A stretch of DNA of 64,000 nt from VGBV01 sp963780395 (GCA_963780395.1 CAWABY010000002.1:1-64000), one strand, 5' to 3'. Positions 50,758 to 59,733 are shown, numbered from the stretch's first letter. Notes: generated from the letters alone by a model not told the origin. Made by a program: numbers and translations.

Positions 50758-51419
50758 GCGCCAAGAACGGCGCCGGCCCGGGGCGCTCGGACCTCATCTC
50801 CAGCTTGCGCAGGCTTTCCCGCCCCGCCCCCGGCGGCGCCGCGGCTGAGGCCGGAGTCGAGCGCTGCGAGCTCTGCGGCAACGAGCTGCCGCCGGAGCAC
50901 CGTCATCTGCTGCACCTGACCGAGCGCCGCATTCTCTGCTCGTGCGCGACCTGCTGGGCGCAGCGCTCGGGAGACCCCGAGCTGCGCCCGACCGGGAGCC
51001 GGGTCGTCTGGCTCGAGGACTTCGACCTGCCCGAGGAGCTCTGGGCGAAGCTGCAGATCCCGATCGGCCTCTCCTTCTTCATGCTCTCGAGCGTCGCCGA
51101 GGCGGTGGTCGCGATGTACCCGAGCCCAGCCGGCGCGACCGAATCCGAGCTCGACCTGGTCGCCTGGCAGGAGCTCTCCGAGCTGAACCCGATCCTGACC
51201 GGGATCGAGCCCGACGCCGAGGCGCTCGTCGTCAACAGGATCAGCGAGCCCCATCAATTCGTGATCGCGCCGATCGACGAGTGCTACGGCCTGGTCGGCG
51301 CGATCAAGATGAGCTGGGAGGGCATCTCCGGCGGCCCGGCGATCGAGTCCGAGGTGCCGGCGTTCTTCGACGGTCTTCGCAGGCGCGCCGGGGCCGGCGC
51401 CGGGGTTGGGGAAGCCTGA
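50754..51419 (+). CDS. DUF5947 family hydrogenase-associated protein
   Basis: A 221-residue protein matching DUF5947, found in actinobacterial group 1h hydrogenase loci. An N-terminal metal-binding set is seen in VERCELCGNELPPEHRHLLH and ILCSCATCWAQRSGDP (CxxC and CxxC). The rest is an alpha/beta domain (WLEDFDLPEELWAKLQIPIG). It overlaps the neighbouring genes by four and three bases, so it is strictly coupled to the operon. Biochemical role unknown; a chaperone or electron-transfer adaptor is possible. Confidence 0.8.
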   Translation: MSAKNGAGPGRSDLISSLRRLSRPAPGGAAAEAGVERCELCGNELPPEHRHLLHLTERRILCSCATCWAQRSGDPELRPTGSRVVWLEDFDLPEELWAKLQIPIGLSFFMLSSVAEAVVAMYPSPAGATESELDLVAWQELSELNPILTGIEPDAEALVVNRISEPHQFVIAPIDECYGLVGAIKMSWEGISGGPAIESEVPAFFDGLRRRAGAGAGVGEA

Positions 51420-52177
51420 TGCCGGCGGTCCCTTCTTTCGGGGGGCCGGCGGGTCCCAGGGAGCGCCCTCCGGGCGTCGACCAAGATCTGAACGCCAACG
51501 GCAACGGGCTCGAGACCGCGCCGCCGCCAGGGCAGCCGTGGCTCGCCTTCGCGGTCGCGGGCGTGCACCCGGTCGAGCACGCCGCCGCTCCGACCCTGAG
51601 CTTCACCCTCGACGTCGACGACCGCTCGGGGCGGGAGGTGTTCGCGGTGGCGCTCACGATCCAGCTCCAGCTTGAGCCGATCAAGCGCTCCTACGACGAC
51701 GAGACCCGGGAGCGCCTGGCCGAGCTGTTCGGCGAGCCCGGCCGCTGGGCCACCACTGCGAGGCGGATGGTCTGGAGCACGGAGTCGGTCCTGGTTCAGG
51801 CATTCACCGGCTCGACCTCGGTCCAGGTGCCCGTGCTCTGCAACTACGACCTGGAGCTGGCGGCCACCAAGTACTTCAGCTCGCTTCCCGACGGCGAGGT
51901 GCCGCTGGTCTGGCACTTCAACGGCAGCGTCTACTACCAGGCGGCCGACGAGCGCCTCCAGATCGTGCAGATCCCCTGGGACACGGTCGCCGAGTACCAG
52001 ATGCCGGTCGCGACCTGGCGCAAGATGATCGAGATGCACTATCCGCACCGCGGCTGGGTCGCGCTCGAGTCCGAGACGGTCGAGCGACTTGGCAGGGTCA
52101 AGGCCGCGCGCGGCAGTCACACGATCGACCAGACCGTCGCCGAGCTGCTGGACGAGGCCGAGGGGACGGACTCGTGA
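51419..52177 (+). CDS. DUF6084 family hydrogenase-associated protein
   Basis: A 252-residue protein matching DUF6084, also confined to these hydrogenase loci as far as I know. A disordered first 38 residues precede a beta-rich domain (WLAFAVAGVHPVEHAAAPTL, then LQLEPIKRSYDDETRERLAE, LFGEPGRWATTARRMVWSTE). Conserved Trp and His residues (VPLVWHFNGSVYYQAADERL) suggest a binding surface. It has no Cys set. The start overlaps the DUF5947 stop and the stop overlaps the next start. Confidence 0.8.
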   Translation: MPAVPSFGGPAGPRERPPGVDQDLNANGNGLETAPPPGQPWLAFAVAGVHPVEHAAAPTLSFTLDVDDRSGREVFAVALTIQLQLEPIKRSYDDETRERLAELFGEPGRWATTARRMVWSTESVLVQAFTGSTSVQVPVLCNYDLELAATKYFSSLPDGEVPLVWHFNGSVYYQAADERLQIVQIPWDTVAEYQMPVATWRKMIEMHYPHRGWVALESETVERLGRVKAARGSHTIDQTVAELLDEAEGTDS

Positions 52178-53409
52178 GCCGCGGCGGCGTCGACGAGCTG
52201 GTCAGCTCGCTGCTCTACGAGGGCTACGCGCTCTATCCCTACACGCCGGGGGCCGCCAAGAACTCGACGCCCACCCCGTTCGGGATCGTCTATCCGCCCG
52301 GCTACGCGGAGTCGCAGCCGGCGGCGTTCTCGATGCTGCGGCTGGAATGCGTGCTGCGCGGCGGTCCCGAGGCGAAGCTGACGGGAAGCGTGCGCTTCCT
52401 GCAGGCCGCGGGCGAGCGTCACAAGGGCGTCGAGCGGCGACTCGACCCCGGCACGGCGACGCTGGCCGAGCTCGCGCGCGACGGGGTCGGCGGGGAGTTC
52501 GAGTTCGGCGCTGAGGACGCGGAGGGGGCGCCGCCGCTGCGGGGGAGGCTGCGCATGCGCGCCGAGCTCCTGGGGCCTGAGCTCGCCCGGGTGAAGCTCT
52601 GCGTCCACAACGACTCCGAGGTCGGCCCGACCGAGGGCGAGGAGCCGACCCGAGCCGAAGCGCTTCGCCGCAGCCTGCTCTCAGTGCACCCGATGCTCGA
52701 GGTCGAGGAGGCCGCGCAGGGGGCCGGTTTCGTCAGCCCGCTGGAGCGCGACGGCGAGGCGGGCAAGGCGGTCGAGGCATCCGAGAGCGTCAACACCTTC
52801 CCGGTGCTGGTCGGCGAAGGCGAGCGCGCCGTGCTGGGGGCGACGATCATGCTCCCCGACCACCCAGAGCTGGCGCCCGAGAGCCTCGGCAACCTCTTCG
52901 ACAACACCGAGATCGAGGAGGCGCTGCTGCTGCACGTTCAGGTCCTCAGCGACGAGGAGCGCGAGGGCATCTCCGAGCAGGACCCCGCCGTGCGCGAGAT
53001 GATCGAGCGCGCCGACAAGGTCAGCGACGACGAGATGCTGGGGTTGCACGGCCGCCTCACCTACAAGGAGCCCGAGGACGAGGACGATGGCGGCGAGCGC
53101 ACCAACGGCACCCAGCTGAAGCCGCCTGCGGGAATCGACGTGGTCCCGGGCGAGCACGAGCTGGAGCTCGGCGCCGCCAGGGTCAGGCTGGGCGACAAGG
53201 TGGTGCTGCGCCCCGGCACCGAGGGCGACGTCTACGACAAGATCCTCGACGGCCGTACGGCCACCGTCGAGCGCATCTACAAGGGCTACGACGAGCGCGT
53301 CTACCTGGGCGTCACGGTGGACGACGACCCCGGCCAGGACCTGCTGCGCGAGACCGGCCGCTACCTGTTCTTCTTCGCCGACGAGGTCGAGGTCGGTGCC
53401 GGCGAATGA
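52174..53409 (+). CDS. Uncharacterised 411-residue hydrogenase-locus protein
   Basis: I know no functional name. Equivalent large proteins occur at this place in group 1h loci. The N-terminal part (DELVSSLLYEGYALYPYTPG, then FGIVYPPGYAESQPAAFSML) and the middle (LRRSLLSVHPMLEVEEAAQG, VLGATIMLPDHPELAPESLG) are well ordered; the C-terminal ~80 residues form a separate small beta domain (VRLGDKVVLRPGTEGDVYDK, GRTATVERIYKGYDERVYLG). Only one Cys-containing stretch (VKLCVHNDSE) is seen, so it is unlikely to hold FeS clusters. It may be an assembly factor or structural subunit. It overlaps both neighbours by four bases. Confidence 0.75.
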   Translation: MSRGGVDELVSSLLYEGYALYPYTPGAAKNSTPTPFGIVYPPGYAESQPAAFSMLRLECVLRGGPEAKLTGSVRFLQAAGERHKGVERRLDPGTATLAELARDGVGGEFEFGAEDAEGAPPLRGRLRMRAELLGPELARVKLCVHNDSEVGPTEGEEPTRAEALRRSLLSVHPMLEVEEAAQGAGFVSPLERDGEAGKAVEASESVNTFPVLVGEGERAVLGATIMLPDHPELAPESLGNLFDNTEIEEALLLHVQVLSDEEREGISEQDPAVREMIERADKVSDDEMLGLHGRLTYKEPEDEDDGGERTNGTQLKPPAGIDVVPGEHELELGAARVRLGDKVVLRPGTEGDVYDKILDGRTATVERIYKGYDERVYLGVTVDDDPGQDLLRETGRYLFFFADEVEVGAGE

Positions 53410-54002
53410 GCGGGCTCGAGGACACCCGCGAGGAGCGCATCATGCTCGAGCAGGCGGCCCGGCGGGCCTCCGAGCAGGAGCTCGACGCGCGCATGGAAAA
53501 GCAGATCCTCGTCGCGGGGATCGGCAACGCCTGGCTGGGCGACGACGGCTTCGGCGGCGTGGTCACCAAGCGCCTCGAGCAGCGGGAGCTGCCCTCGGGC
53601 GTCCGGGTGATGGACTTCGGCTCCGGCGGTCTGGACCTGGCCTACGAGGTGATGCGCGGCTACCACGCGCTGGTCCTGATCGACGTCTCCGAGCAGGGGG
53701 GCGAGCCGGGCACGCTCTACGTGATCGAGCCCGACCCCGACGAGATCGAGACGGGGATCGAGGACGGCGAGGTGCTCAATCCCCACGGCATGGACCCGGC
53801 CACGGTGCTGCGCTTCGTCAAGGCCGTTCACGGTTGGCCGGGGAAGGTCGTGGTCGTAGCCTGCGAGCCGGCCGACGTCGAGGAGATCGCGATGGAGCTC
53901 TCGCCCCAGGTCGAGGCGGTGGTCGACAAGGCGATCGACCTGGTGCTGGCGCAGATCACCGCATTGCAGACCGACGAGGCCTACCAAGACGGGGGCAGCT
54001 GA
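53406..54002 (+). CDS. Hydrogenase maturation protease
   Basis: A 198-residue HybD/HycI-type endopeptidase that trims the C-terminus of the large subunit after nickel insertion. The family start is ILVAGIGNAWLGDDGFGGVV (Asp ligand to nickel, about residue 46), then RVMDFGSGGLDLAYEVMRGY and HALVLIDVSEQGGEPGTLYV (second Asp) and the histidine in LNPHGMDPATVLRFV. The first ~28 residues extend beyond the usual length; an internal ATG at 53493 gives a typical start. The substrate is presumably the large subunit encoded in the same operon. Confidence 0.92.
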   Translation: MSGLEDTREERIMLEQAARRASEQELDARMEKQILVAGIGNAWLGDDGFGGVVTKRLEQRELPSGVRVMDFGSGGLDLAYEVMRGYHALVLIDVSEQGGEPGTLYVIEPDPDEIETGIEDGEVLNPHGMDPATVLRFVKAVHGWPGKVVVVACEPADVEEIAMELSPQVEAVVDKAIDLVLAQITALQTDEAYQDGGS

Positions 54003-54403
54003 TGCACGAGCTCTCGCTCTCGAGCGCGATCATCGACACCGTGGTGCGCCACGCGGAAGGGCGGCCGGTGAGCTCGGTCGAGATGAGGATCGGGCGGCTG
54101 CGCCAGGTCGTCCCCGACTCGCTCAGCTTCTACTTCGAGATCGTCTCGCGCGACACGGTCGCCGAGGGAGCCGAGCTGGACCTGGACCTGGTCGACGCGT
54201 TGATGCGCTGCCCGTCCTGCTCGCACGAGTGGGACCCGGCACCGCCCCCGGCCGAAGAGGAGGAGCAGATCATGCTGCTGCCCCAGTTCCGCTGCCCAGC
54301 GTGCGGCGAGGCTGGCGCCGAGGTGCTGCGCGGGCAGGAGTTCGAGGTCGACTCGATAGTCGTAGAGGAGCCGGCGGTCCCCGCCGCCGACGCAACCAGC
54401 TAG
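54002..54403 (+). CDS. hypA: Hydrogenase nickel incorporation protein HypA
   Basis: A 133-residue zinc protein that brings Ni2+ with HypB. It starts with the required MHELSLSSAII (His2 binds nickel) and has a zinc-ribbon with CPSCSHEW and CPACGEAG (CxxC pairs, about 72-75 and 103-106). The loop between them is acidic. It overlaps the protease stop by one base. Confidence 0.95.
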   Translation: MHELSLSSAIIDTVVRHAEGRPVSSVEMRIGRLRQVVPDSLSFYFEIVSRDTVAEGAELDLDLVDALMRCPSCSHEWDPAPPPAEEEEQIMLLPQFRCPACGEAGAEVLRGQEFEVDSIVVEEPAVPAADATS

Positions 54404-54417
54404 GAGAGGAGGCGGGA

Positions 54418-55098
54418 ATGCATCGCACCAAGATCAAGGTCGCCGAGGACGCACTCGACGCCAACACCACGATCGCCAACGCCAACCGCGGCGACTTCGA
54501 CCGCGACGAGGTCAGCGTCGTCAACCTGATGTCCGCGCCCGGCGCCGGAAAGACGACGCTGCTGGAGGCGTCGTTGCGCGACCTGGACCGCCCCCGCGTC
54601 GGGGTGCTCGAGGGCGACGTGCAGGGGAGCATGGACGCGGACCGTCTCTCCGCGATGCATATCCCGGTGGTCCAGATCAACACCGACAACGGCTTCGGCG
54701 GCGAGTGCCACCTGGACGCGAACATGGTCCGTACAGCGCTCCCGGACATTCCGCTGGACGAGATCGACCTGCTGATCGTCGAGAACGTCGGCAACCTCGT
54801 TTGCCCGGCCGAGTTCAGGATCGGCGAGGACGCCAAGGCGATGGTCGCCTCGGTCACCGAGGGAGAGGACAAGCCGCTCAAGTACCCGCTGATGTTCCGC
54901 TCCTGCGAGCTGGCGGTGATCAACAAGATCGACCTGCTCCCGCACCTGGACTTCGATCTGGAGAAGTTCCTCGGCAACCTCGACGCCGTCAACCCGGGCA
55001 TCGAGACGATGCTCGTCAGCGCCAAGACGGGTGAGGGGGTCGACGCCTTCCGCGACTGGCTCGTCGGGGTGGGGGAGCGGGCGCCGGCCCGAGCGTGA
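54418..55098 (+). CDS. hypB: Hydrogenase nickel incorporation GTPase HypB
   Basis: A 226-residue GTPase for nickel insertion. The P-loop is LMSAPGAGKTTLLEASLRDL (about residue 37-56), with GVLEGDVQGSMDADRLSAMH and the metal-binding TDNGFGGECHLDANM (Cys/His at the dimer interface). The G4 motif is VINKIDLL. The N-terminus lacks the His-rich nickel-storage tail and CxxCGC motif of some HypB forms. GGAGAGGAGGCGGG lies upstream. Confidence 0.95.
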   Translation: MHRTKIKVAEDALDANTTIANANRGDFDRDEVSVVNLMSAPGAGKTTLLEASLRDLDRPRVGVLEGDVQGSMDADRLSAMHIPVVQINTDNGFGGECHLDANMVRTALPDIPLDEIDLLIVENVGNLVCPAEFRIGEDAKAMVASVTEGEDKPLKYPLMFRSCELAVINKIDLLPHLDFDLEKFLGNLDAVNPGIETMLVSAKTGEGVDAFRDWLVGVGERAPARA

Positions 55099-56330
55099 GC
55101 CCGGCCGCCCCGGCAGAGGTGCTGGGCGGGCGGGTCGACGAGCTGCTCGCCGCCCGGACCGAGGCGAACGAGGCCTACTTCGAGCGCCAGGCCGAGCCGC
55201 TGGCCAAGCTTTGCCACCGGATGGCCGAGCGCTTCGCCCGGGGCGGCAGGCTGGTGGCGCTGGGCCTCTCTCCCGCGGCGAGAACTGACGTCCGCCACGT
55301 GACCGTGGAGTTCGTCCATCCGGTGATCGTGGGCAAGCGGGCGCTGCCGGCGATCGGGCTTTCGCGCGAGGGGGGACCGCTCGCCGCGCAGGTGGACCTG
55401 GTCGCCGAGCCCGATGACATCGCGATCGCCTTCGGGCCCGACGAGGAGGACGGAGACCAGGTGGCGGCGGCGCTCTCGGTCGCCCGCGAGCGGGGCTGCC
55501 TGACACTGGCCTTCGCTCCGGCGGGCGCCGAGTGGGAGCTGGTGCCCGAAGCCGACGACCCTTTCGTCCGCCAGGAGCTCGCCGAGACCGCCTACCACGT
55601 CCTCTGGGAGCTGGTCCACGTCTTCTTCGACCACCGTGGGCTGCTCGAGGGCCGCGAGGCGAAGAGGACCCACGACACGGGCCACTCGAGCTTCCTCTAT
55701 CCATTCCTCTCGGAGTCCGAGCGCGACCTCGAGGCGGTGACCGAGGACGTCCGTGACTCTGCGCTGCTGAAGGCGAACGAGGTGTCCGAGCTTCGCATCC
55801 AGACCCTGGGCGATGGCCGCGACCAGCTGATCGCGGCGGCCGATTCGCTGCGGAAGTGCTTCGAGGGGGGCGGCAAGGCCCTAGCCCTCGGCAACGGCGG
55901 CTCCGCCACCGACGCGATGGACTTCGTCGCGGACCTGCGCTACCCGCCCGGCGAGCGGGATTGGATGCCGCGGCGCGCGATCGATCTGACCGAAGACACG
56001 GCGATCATCACCGCGGTCGGCAATGACATCGGCATCGAGGAGATCTTTCAGCGCCAGGTGATCGCCTACGGCCGCCGCGGCGACGTGGTGGTCTCGTTCT
56101 CGACCAGCGGCAACTCCGCCAACATGATCGAGGCGCTGGCCGAGGCTCGCCGGCGGGAGCTGGCGACCGTGGCGATGGTCGGCTACGACGGGGGCCGCAT
56201 CGCCGACGAGGCCCTCGCCGACCACGTGATCGTGACCCGCTCGCAGAACATCCCGCGCATCCAGGAAGCCCAGGCGAGCGCCTACCACGTGCTACGCGAG
56301 CTGGTCGAGTTGGTCGGCTTCCGAGGGTGA
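55095..56330 (+). CDS. Tandem SIS-domain protein in the hydrogenase operon
   Basis: A 411-residue protein with two SIS (sugar isomerase) folds. The C-terminal one (about 225-411) has the full GmhA/DiaA-type signature: GKALALGNGGSATDAMDFVA, AIITAVGNDIGIEEIFQRQV and VVSFSTSGNSANMIEALAEA. The N-terminal half (about 20-190) has the same frame of secondary structure (GGRLVALGLSPAARTDVRHV, ETAYHVLWELVHVFFDHRGL) but lacks the sugar-phosphate loops. The two halves end with alike segments (AYHVLWELVHVF, AYHVLRELVELV), which supports duplication. It overlaps hypB and hypF by four bases each. A role in hydrogenase maturation or its regulation is inferred from place only. Confidence 0.8.
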   Translation: MSPAAPAEVLGGRVDELLAARTEANEAYFERQAEPLAKLCHRMAERFARGGRLVALGLSPAARTDVRHVTVEFVHPVIVGKRALPAIGLSREGGPLAAQVDLVAEPDDIAIAFGPDEEDGDQVAAALSVARERGCLTLAFAPAGAEWELVPEADDPFVRQELAETAYHVLWELVHVFFDHRGLLEGREAKRTHDTGHSSFLYPFLSESERDLEAVTEDVRDSALLKANEVSELRIQTLGDGRDQLIAAADSLRKCFEGGGKALALGNGGSATDAMDFVADLRYPPGERDWMPRRAIDLTEDTAIITAVGNDIGIEEIFQRQVIAYGRRGDVVVSFSTSGNSANMIEALAEARRRELATVAMVGYDGGRIADEALADHVIVTRSQNIPRIQEAQASAYHVLRELVELVGFRG

Positions 56331-58606
56331 GGCCCGGGCGCCGCCGGGTCAGGGCCCGGGTCGAGGGCACGGTGCAGGGGGTGGGCTTCCGTCCCTACGT
56401 GTACCAGCTGGCCTCGGAGCTCGCGCTCGGGGGTTGGGTGCTGAACGACGAGCGCGGGGTGCTGCTCGAGGTGGAAGGCCCGGCCGATGCCGTCGAGGGA
56501 TTCATGGCTCGCCTGCCGCAGGAGGCGCCCCCGCTCGCCGCGGTCGAGCGCGTCAGCAGCGATGCGCTCAAGCCGACCGGGGGCCTGGGCTTCGAGATTG
56601 TCGAGAGCGAAAGAGGGGGGGAGCCCGAGGCCGCGGTCTCCCCCGATGCGGCGACCTGCGCGGAATGCCTGGCAGAGGTGTTCGACCCGGGCGACCGCCG
56701 CCACCGCTACCCGTTCACCAACTGCACCAACTGCGGGCCCCGGTTCACGATCGTCCGGGGCGTTCCCTACGACCGCCCGCTGACCACGATGGCGGCGTTC
56801 GAGATGTGCGAGCGCTGCCTGGCCGAGTACGAGGACCCCGGCGACCGCCGCTTCCACGCTCAGCCCAACGCCTGCCCGGAGTGCGGGCCGCGAGCCTGGC
56901 TGGCCTCGGCCGACGGAGCCGAGCGCCCCGCCGAGGACGCGATCGCCGCCGCCGCCGCCGAGCTGGCGGCCGGGCGCGTTCTCGCGATCAAGGGGATCGG
57001 CGGCTTCCACCTCGCCTGCCTCGCCGCTGACGAGCGCGCGGTCGCCTCGCTGCGCTCACGCAAGCACCGCGAGGACAAGCCCTTCGCCCTGATGGCTCCT
57101 GGTCCCGATGCCGCCCTGCGGCTGGCCGGCTTCAGCTCCGCCGAGCTGGAGCTGCTGGGCGGCCGCGAGCGCCCGATCGTCGTCGCGCGCCGCCGGCCCG
57201 ACGCTGGGGTGGCGCCGTCGGTGGCGCCGGTCTCGCCCGACCTGGGGGTGATGCTCCCCTACTCGCCGCTCCACCACCTGCTGCTCGACGATGTCGGCGA
57301 GCCCCTGGTGATGACCAGCGCCAACGTCTCCGAGGAGCCGATCGCCTACCGGGACGAGGACGCCTTGGCTCGGCTCGCGGGGATCGCCGACCTCTTCCTC
57401 CTTCACGACCGCCCGATCGAGACCCGCACCGACGACTCGGTCGTGCGCTCGACCTCGGCGGCGCCCCTGCTGCTGCGACGCTCCCGCGGCTACGTCCCCG
57501 GCGCGCTCGGGCTGCCGATCGACGCGCCGCCGCTGCTCGCCTGCGGCGCCGAGCTGAAGAACACGTTCTGTCTCGCGAAGGGGCGCCGCGCCTGGGTCGG
57601 CCACCACATCGGCGACCTGGAGAACTACGAGACCCTGAGCTCGTTCCGCGAGGGCATTAATCACTTCGAGCGCCTGTTCGCGGTCACGCCCGAGGCGGTC
57701 GTCCACGACCTGCACCCCGAGTACCTCTCGACCAAGTACGCGCTCGAGCGCGAGGGTGTTCGCCACCTGGCGGTGCAGCACCACCACGCGCATCTCGCCG
57801 CCGCCCTCGCCGAGCACGGCGAGGGCGGCCCGGCGATTGGCGCGATCTACGACGGAACCGGCCTGGGCCCCGACGGGACGATCTGGGGAGGCGAGCTGCT
57901 GGCTGGCGGGCTCGACGGATACGAGCGCGCCGGGATGCTCTGGCCGACCCGCCTGCCCGGCGGCGCGGCCGCGATCCGCGAGCCGTGGCGGATGGCCTGC
58001 TCCTGGCTCGCCACCGCGAGCGGCACGGGTGAGCCGCCGCTGCCCGCCACCCTCTCCGGCGAGGTCGATGAGCTCCGCTGGTCCGAGGTCTGCGAGCTGC
58101 TTCGCACCGGGGTCGCCTCGCCTCCCACCACCAGCATGGGCCGCCTCTTCGACGCCATCGCCGCCCTCTGCGGGATCCGTGCCCGGGTCAACTTCGAGGG
58201 GCAGGCGGCGGTCGAGCTGGAGGCGGTCGCCGATCGCGCCGAGCGCGGTGGCCTCCCACTGGAGCTCGTCGAGGCAGAGGGACTGCTCATGGACGTCCGC
58301 GAGCTGGTCCGCGCCGTCGCCGAGCGCGCGGTCGCCGGAGAGCCCGCGGCGACTATCTCGGCCCGCTTCCACAACGCGATCGCCGAGGGCAGCGCCCGGG
58401 CGCTGCGCGCCGAGGCCGAGCGTCGCGGGCTCGACCTGGTCGTGCTCTCGGGTGGCGTCTTCCAGAACAGGCTGCTGCTGGAGCGGACCCTCGAATCACT
58501 GGGGGGATCTGGCCTTCGGGTGCTGGTGCCGCGTCTGCTGCCCCCGAACGACGGCGGCATCTCCTACGGCCAGGCCGCCATCGCGGCGACGACCCTCGCG
58601 AGCTGA
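56327..58606 (+). CDS. hypF: Carbamoyltransferase HypF
   Basis: A 759-residue protein that makes the carbamoyl group for the cyanide ligands. Domains in order: acylphosphatase (about 1-90; RVEGTVQGVGFRPYVYQLAS), two zinc fingers (CAECLAEVF...CTNCGP, CERCLAEYE...CPECGP; about 105-190), YrdC-like adenylation (about 200-380; IKGIGGFHLACLAADERAVA), and a Kae1/HypF carbamoyltransferase domain (about 385-759; HDLHPEYLSTKYALE, VQHHHAHLAAALAEHGEGGP and VVLSGGVFQNRLLLERTLES). The length is full. GTG overlaps the SIS gene stop. It closes the hydrogenase operon. Confidence 0.95.
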   Translation: MRPGRRRVRARVEGTVQGVGFRPYVYQLASELALGGWVLNDERGVLLEVEGPADAVEGFMARLPQEAPPLAAVERVSSDALKPTGGLGFEIVESERGGEPEAAVSPDAATCAECLAEVFDPGDRRHRYPFTNCTNCGPRFTIVRGVPYDRPLTTMAAFEMCERCLAEYEDPGDRRFHAQPNACPECGPRAWLASADGAERPAEDAIAAAAAELAAGRVLAIKGIGGFHLACLAADERAVASLRSRKHREDKPFALMAPGPDAALRLAGFSSAELELLGGRERPIVVARRRPDAGVAPSVAPVSPDLGVMLPYSPLHHLLLDDVGEPLVMTSANVSEEPIAYRDEDALARLAGIADLFLLHDRPIETRTDDSVVRSTSAAPLLLRRSRGYVPGALGLPIDAPPLLACGAELKNTFCLAKGRRAWVGHHIGDLENYETLSSFREGINHFERLFAVTPEAVVHDLHPEYLSTKYALEREGVRHLAVQHHHAHLAAALAEHGEGGPAIGAIYDGTGLGPDGTIWGGELLAGGLDGYERAGMLWPTRLPGGAAAIREPWRMACSWLATASGTGEPPLPATLSGEVDELRWSEVCELLRTGVASPPTTSMGRLFDAIAALCGIRARVNFEGQAAVELEAVADRAERGGLPLELVEAEGLLMDVRELVRAVAERAVAGEPAATISARFHNAIAEGSARALRAEAERRGLDLVVLSGGVFQNRLLLERTLESLGGSGLRVLVPRLLPPNDGGISYGQAAIAATTLAS

Positions 58607-58612
58607 GCTGTC

Positions 58613-58963
58613 CTAGACGGTGGGGCCGAAGCCGTTGGTCCAGCCGGGGCCGAGCCGCTCGCGCACGGTCAGCCGCCCGCGCCGCAACCTGCGGACGGGG
58701 TGTGGCCCCATCGCCCACGGATGCGGTCCGATCGTTCCGTAGTGCTCGCGGATCGAGGCCTTGAGCTCGCCGCGGTGCCGTTCGCAGGCGTAGCGCGTGC
58801 GCCCGTAGAGGCCGTTGCCGTGCCAGACGAGCCAGCGGCCGGGGCCTGCGTCCAGGTATGTCCCGAACAGCAGCTCCTGGAGCTGCGCCTCCAGAGCCGA
58901 CCGCGTCGCCGGGTCGGGCTCGGCTTCGCAGAACTCGCACTTGAAGAGGATGCGAACGGGCAT
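58613..58963 (-). CDS. Small protein of unknown function with CxxC
   Basis: A 116-residue protein I do not recognise by name. It starts VRILFKCEFCEAEPDPATRS (CxxC), continues with YLDAGPGRWLVWHGNGLYGR and TRYACERHRGELKASIREHY (a further Cys and His that could complete a zinc site), and ends in a Gly/Arg/Pro-rich tail. It is convergent with hypF, seven bases from its stop, and upstream of the nickel transporter gene's end. Confidence 0.7.
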   Translation of the reverse strand: MPVRILFKCEFCEAEPDPATRSALEAQLQELLFGTYLDAGPGRWLVWHGNGLYGRTRYACERHRGELKASIREHYGTIGPHPWAMGPHPVRRLRRGRLTVRERLGPGWTNGFGPTV

Positions 58964-58988
58964 GTGGACACTCCGCCCCGGAGCGCGC

Positions 58989-59726
58989 TCAGGTCAGGCC
59001 CACGTACCAGAGCCCGAACAGCACGCCGAACAGCCCCAGAGCCGGGATCACCACGGCGCGGTACACGGGCTCGACGATCGGCCTGGTCAGCACCCAGGCG
59101 AACGCGGCCGTGCAGGCCGCCATCGAGACGATCGACATCGGCGCGAACACCGCCATCGCCGCGGCCGCCTCGAGTTGAGAGGGAAGCGCCGCGATCAGCA
59201 GCACCACGACGGCGCCGGTTCCGGCCAGCCCGTGGAGGACGCCGATGCCGTAGGCCTGAGCCGGGGTCCGCACGGCGACGTGCTCGTGGTGGTCCCCCTG
59301 GCTGAGGTGCCGGTGGCCCTCGCCGGGATGGCGGTGCTTGCCGAGCCGGTAGTCGCCCCGCGCCCATTTCCAGATCACCCGGCCGGCCAGCAGCAGGATC
59401 ACGACCCCGACCGCCTGCTCGGCGCCGCTCTCCAGCCAGGCAGGCAGCTCGGACTTAAGGAAGATCAGCGGCAGCCCGATCGCCAGCAGCATCGTCGCGT
59501 GGCCCAGGCCCCACCAGGCGCCGAGCCGGGCCGCGTCGCGGTGGTCGCTTTGCTTTGAGGCGACCAGGGACGTGACCGCCACCAGGTGGTCCGGGTCGGA
59601 CGCGTGCCTGAGGCCGAGCACGAAGGCGATTGCGAGCGCGACCAGCAGCGGCGCGCCCTCGAACAGGTTGGTGAGCGACTGGTCGAGGTCCTCCACGGGG
59701 TGGAACAGGAACTCGAAGTCGATCAC
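58989..59726 (-). CDS. Nickel/cobalt transporter (NiCoT/UreH-like)
   Basis: A 245-residue membrane protein with six or seven helices. The Ni/Co signature is LGLRHASDPDHLVAVTSLVA (HxxxxDH in helix 1-2, about residues 40-59). A cytoplasmic His-rich loop (GKHRHPGEGHRHLSQGDHHE, about 128-147) may hold metal. A second motif GIGVLHGLAGTGAVVVLLIA follows. It lies seven bases after the Fur-family gene and beside the hydrogenase locus, so nickel uptake for the hydrogenase is the likely job. Cobalt is an alternative. Confidence 0.87.
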   Translation of the reverse strand: MIDFEFLFHPVEDLDQSLTNLFEGAPLLVALAIAFVLGLRHASDPDHLVAVTSLVASKQSDHRDAARLGAWWGLGHATMLLAIGLPLIFLKSELPAWLESGAEQAVGVVILLLAGRVIWKWARGDYRLGKHRHPGEGHRHLSQGDHHEHVAVRTPAQAYGIGVLHGLAGTGAVVVLLIAALPSQLEAAAAMAVFAPMSIVSMAACTAAFAWVLTRPIVEPVYRAVVIPALGLFGVLFGLWYVGLT

Positions 59727-59733
59727 GGGCCGC

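Noticed and set aside
54270..55704. Two long minus-strand ORFs opposite hypB and the SIS gene
   Set aside because: The plus-strand products are recognised families; the minus frames have no motifs.
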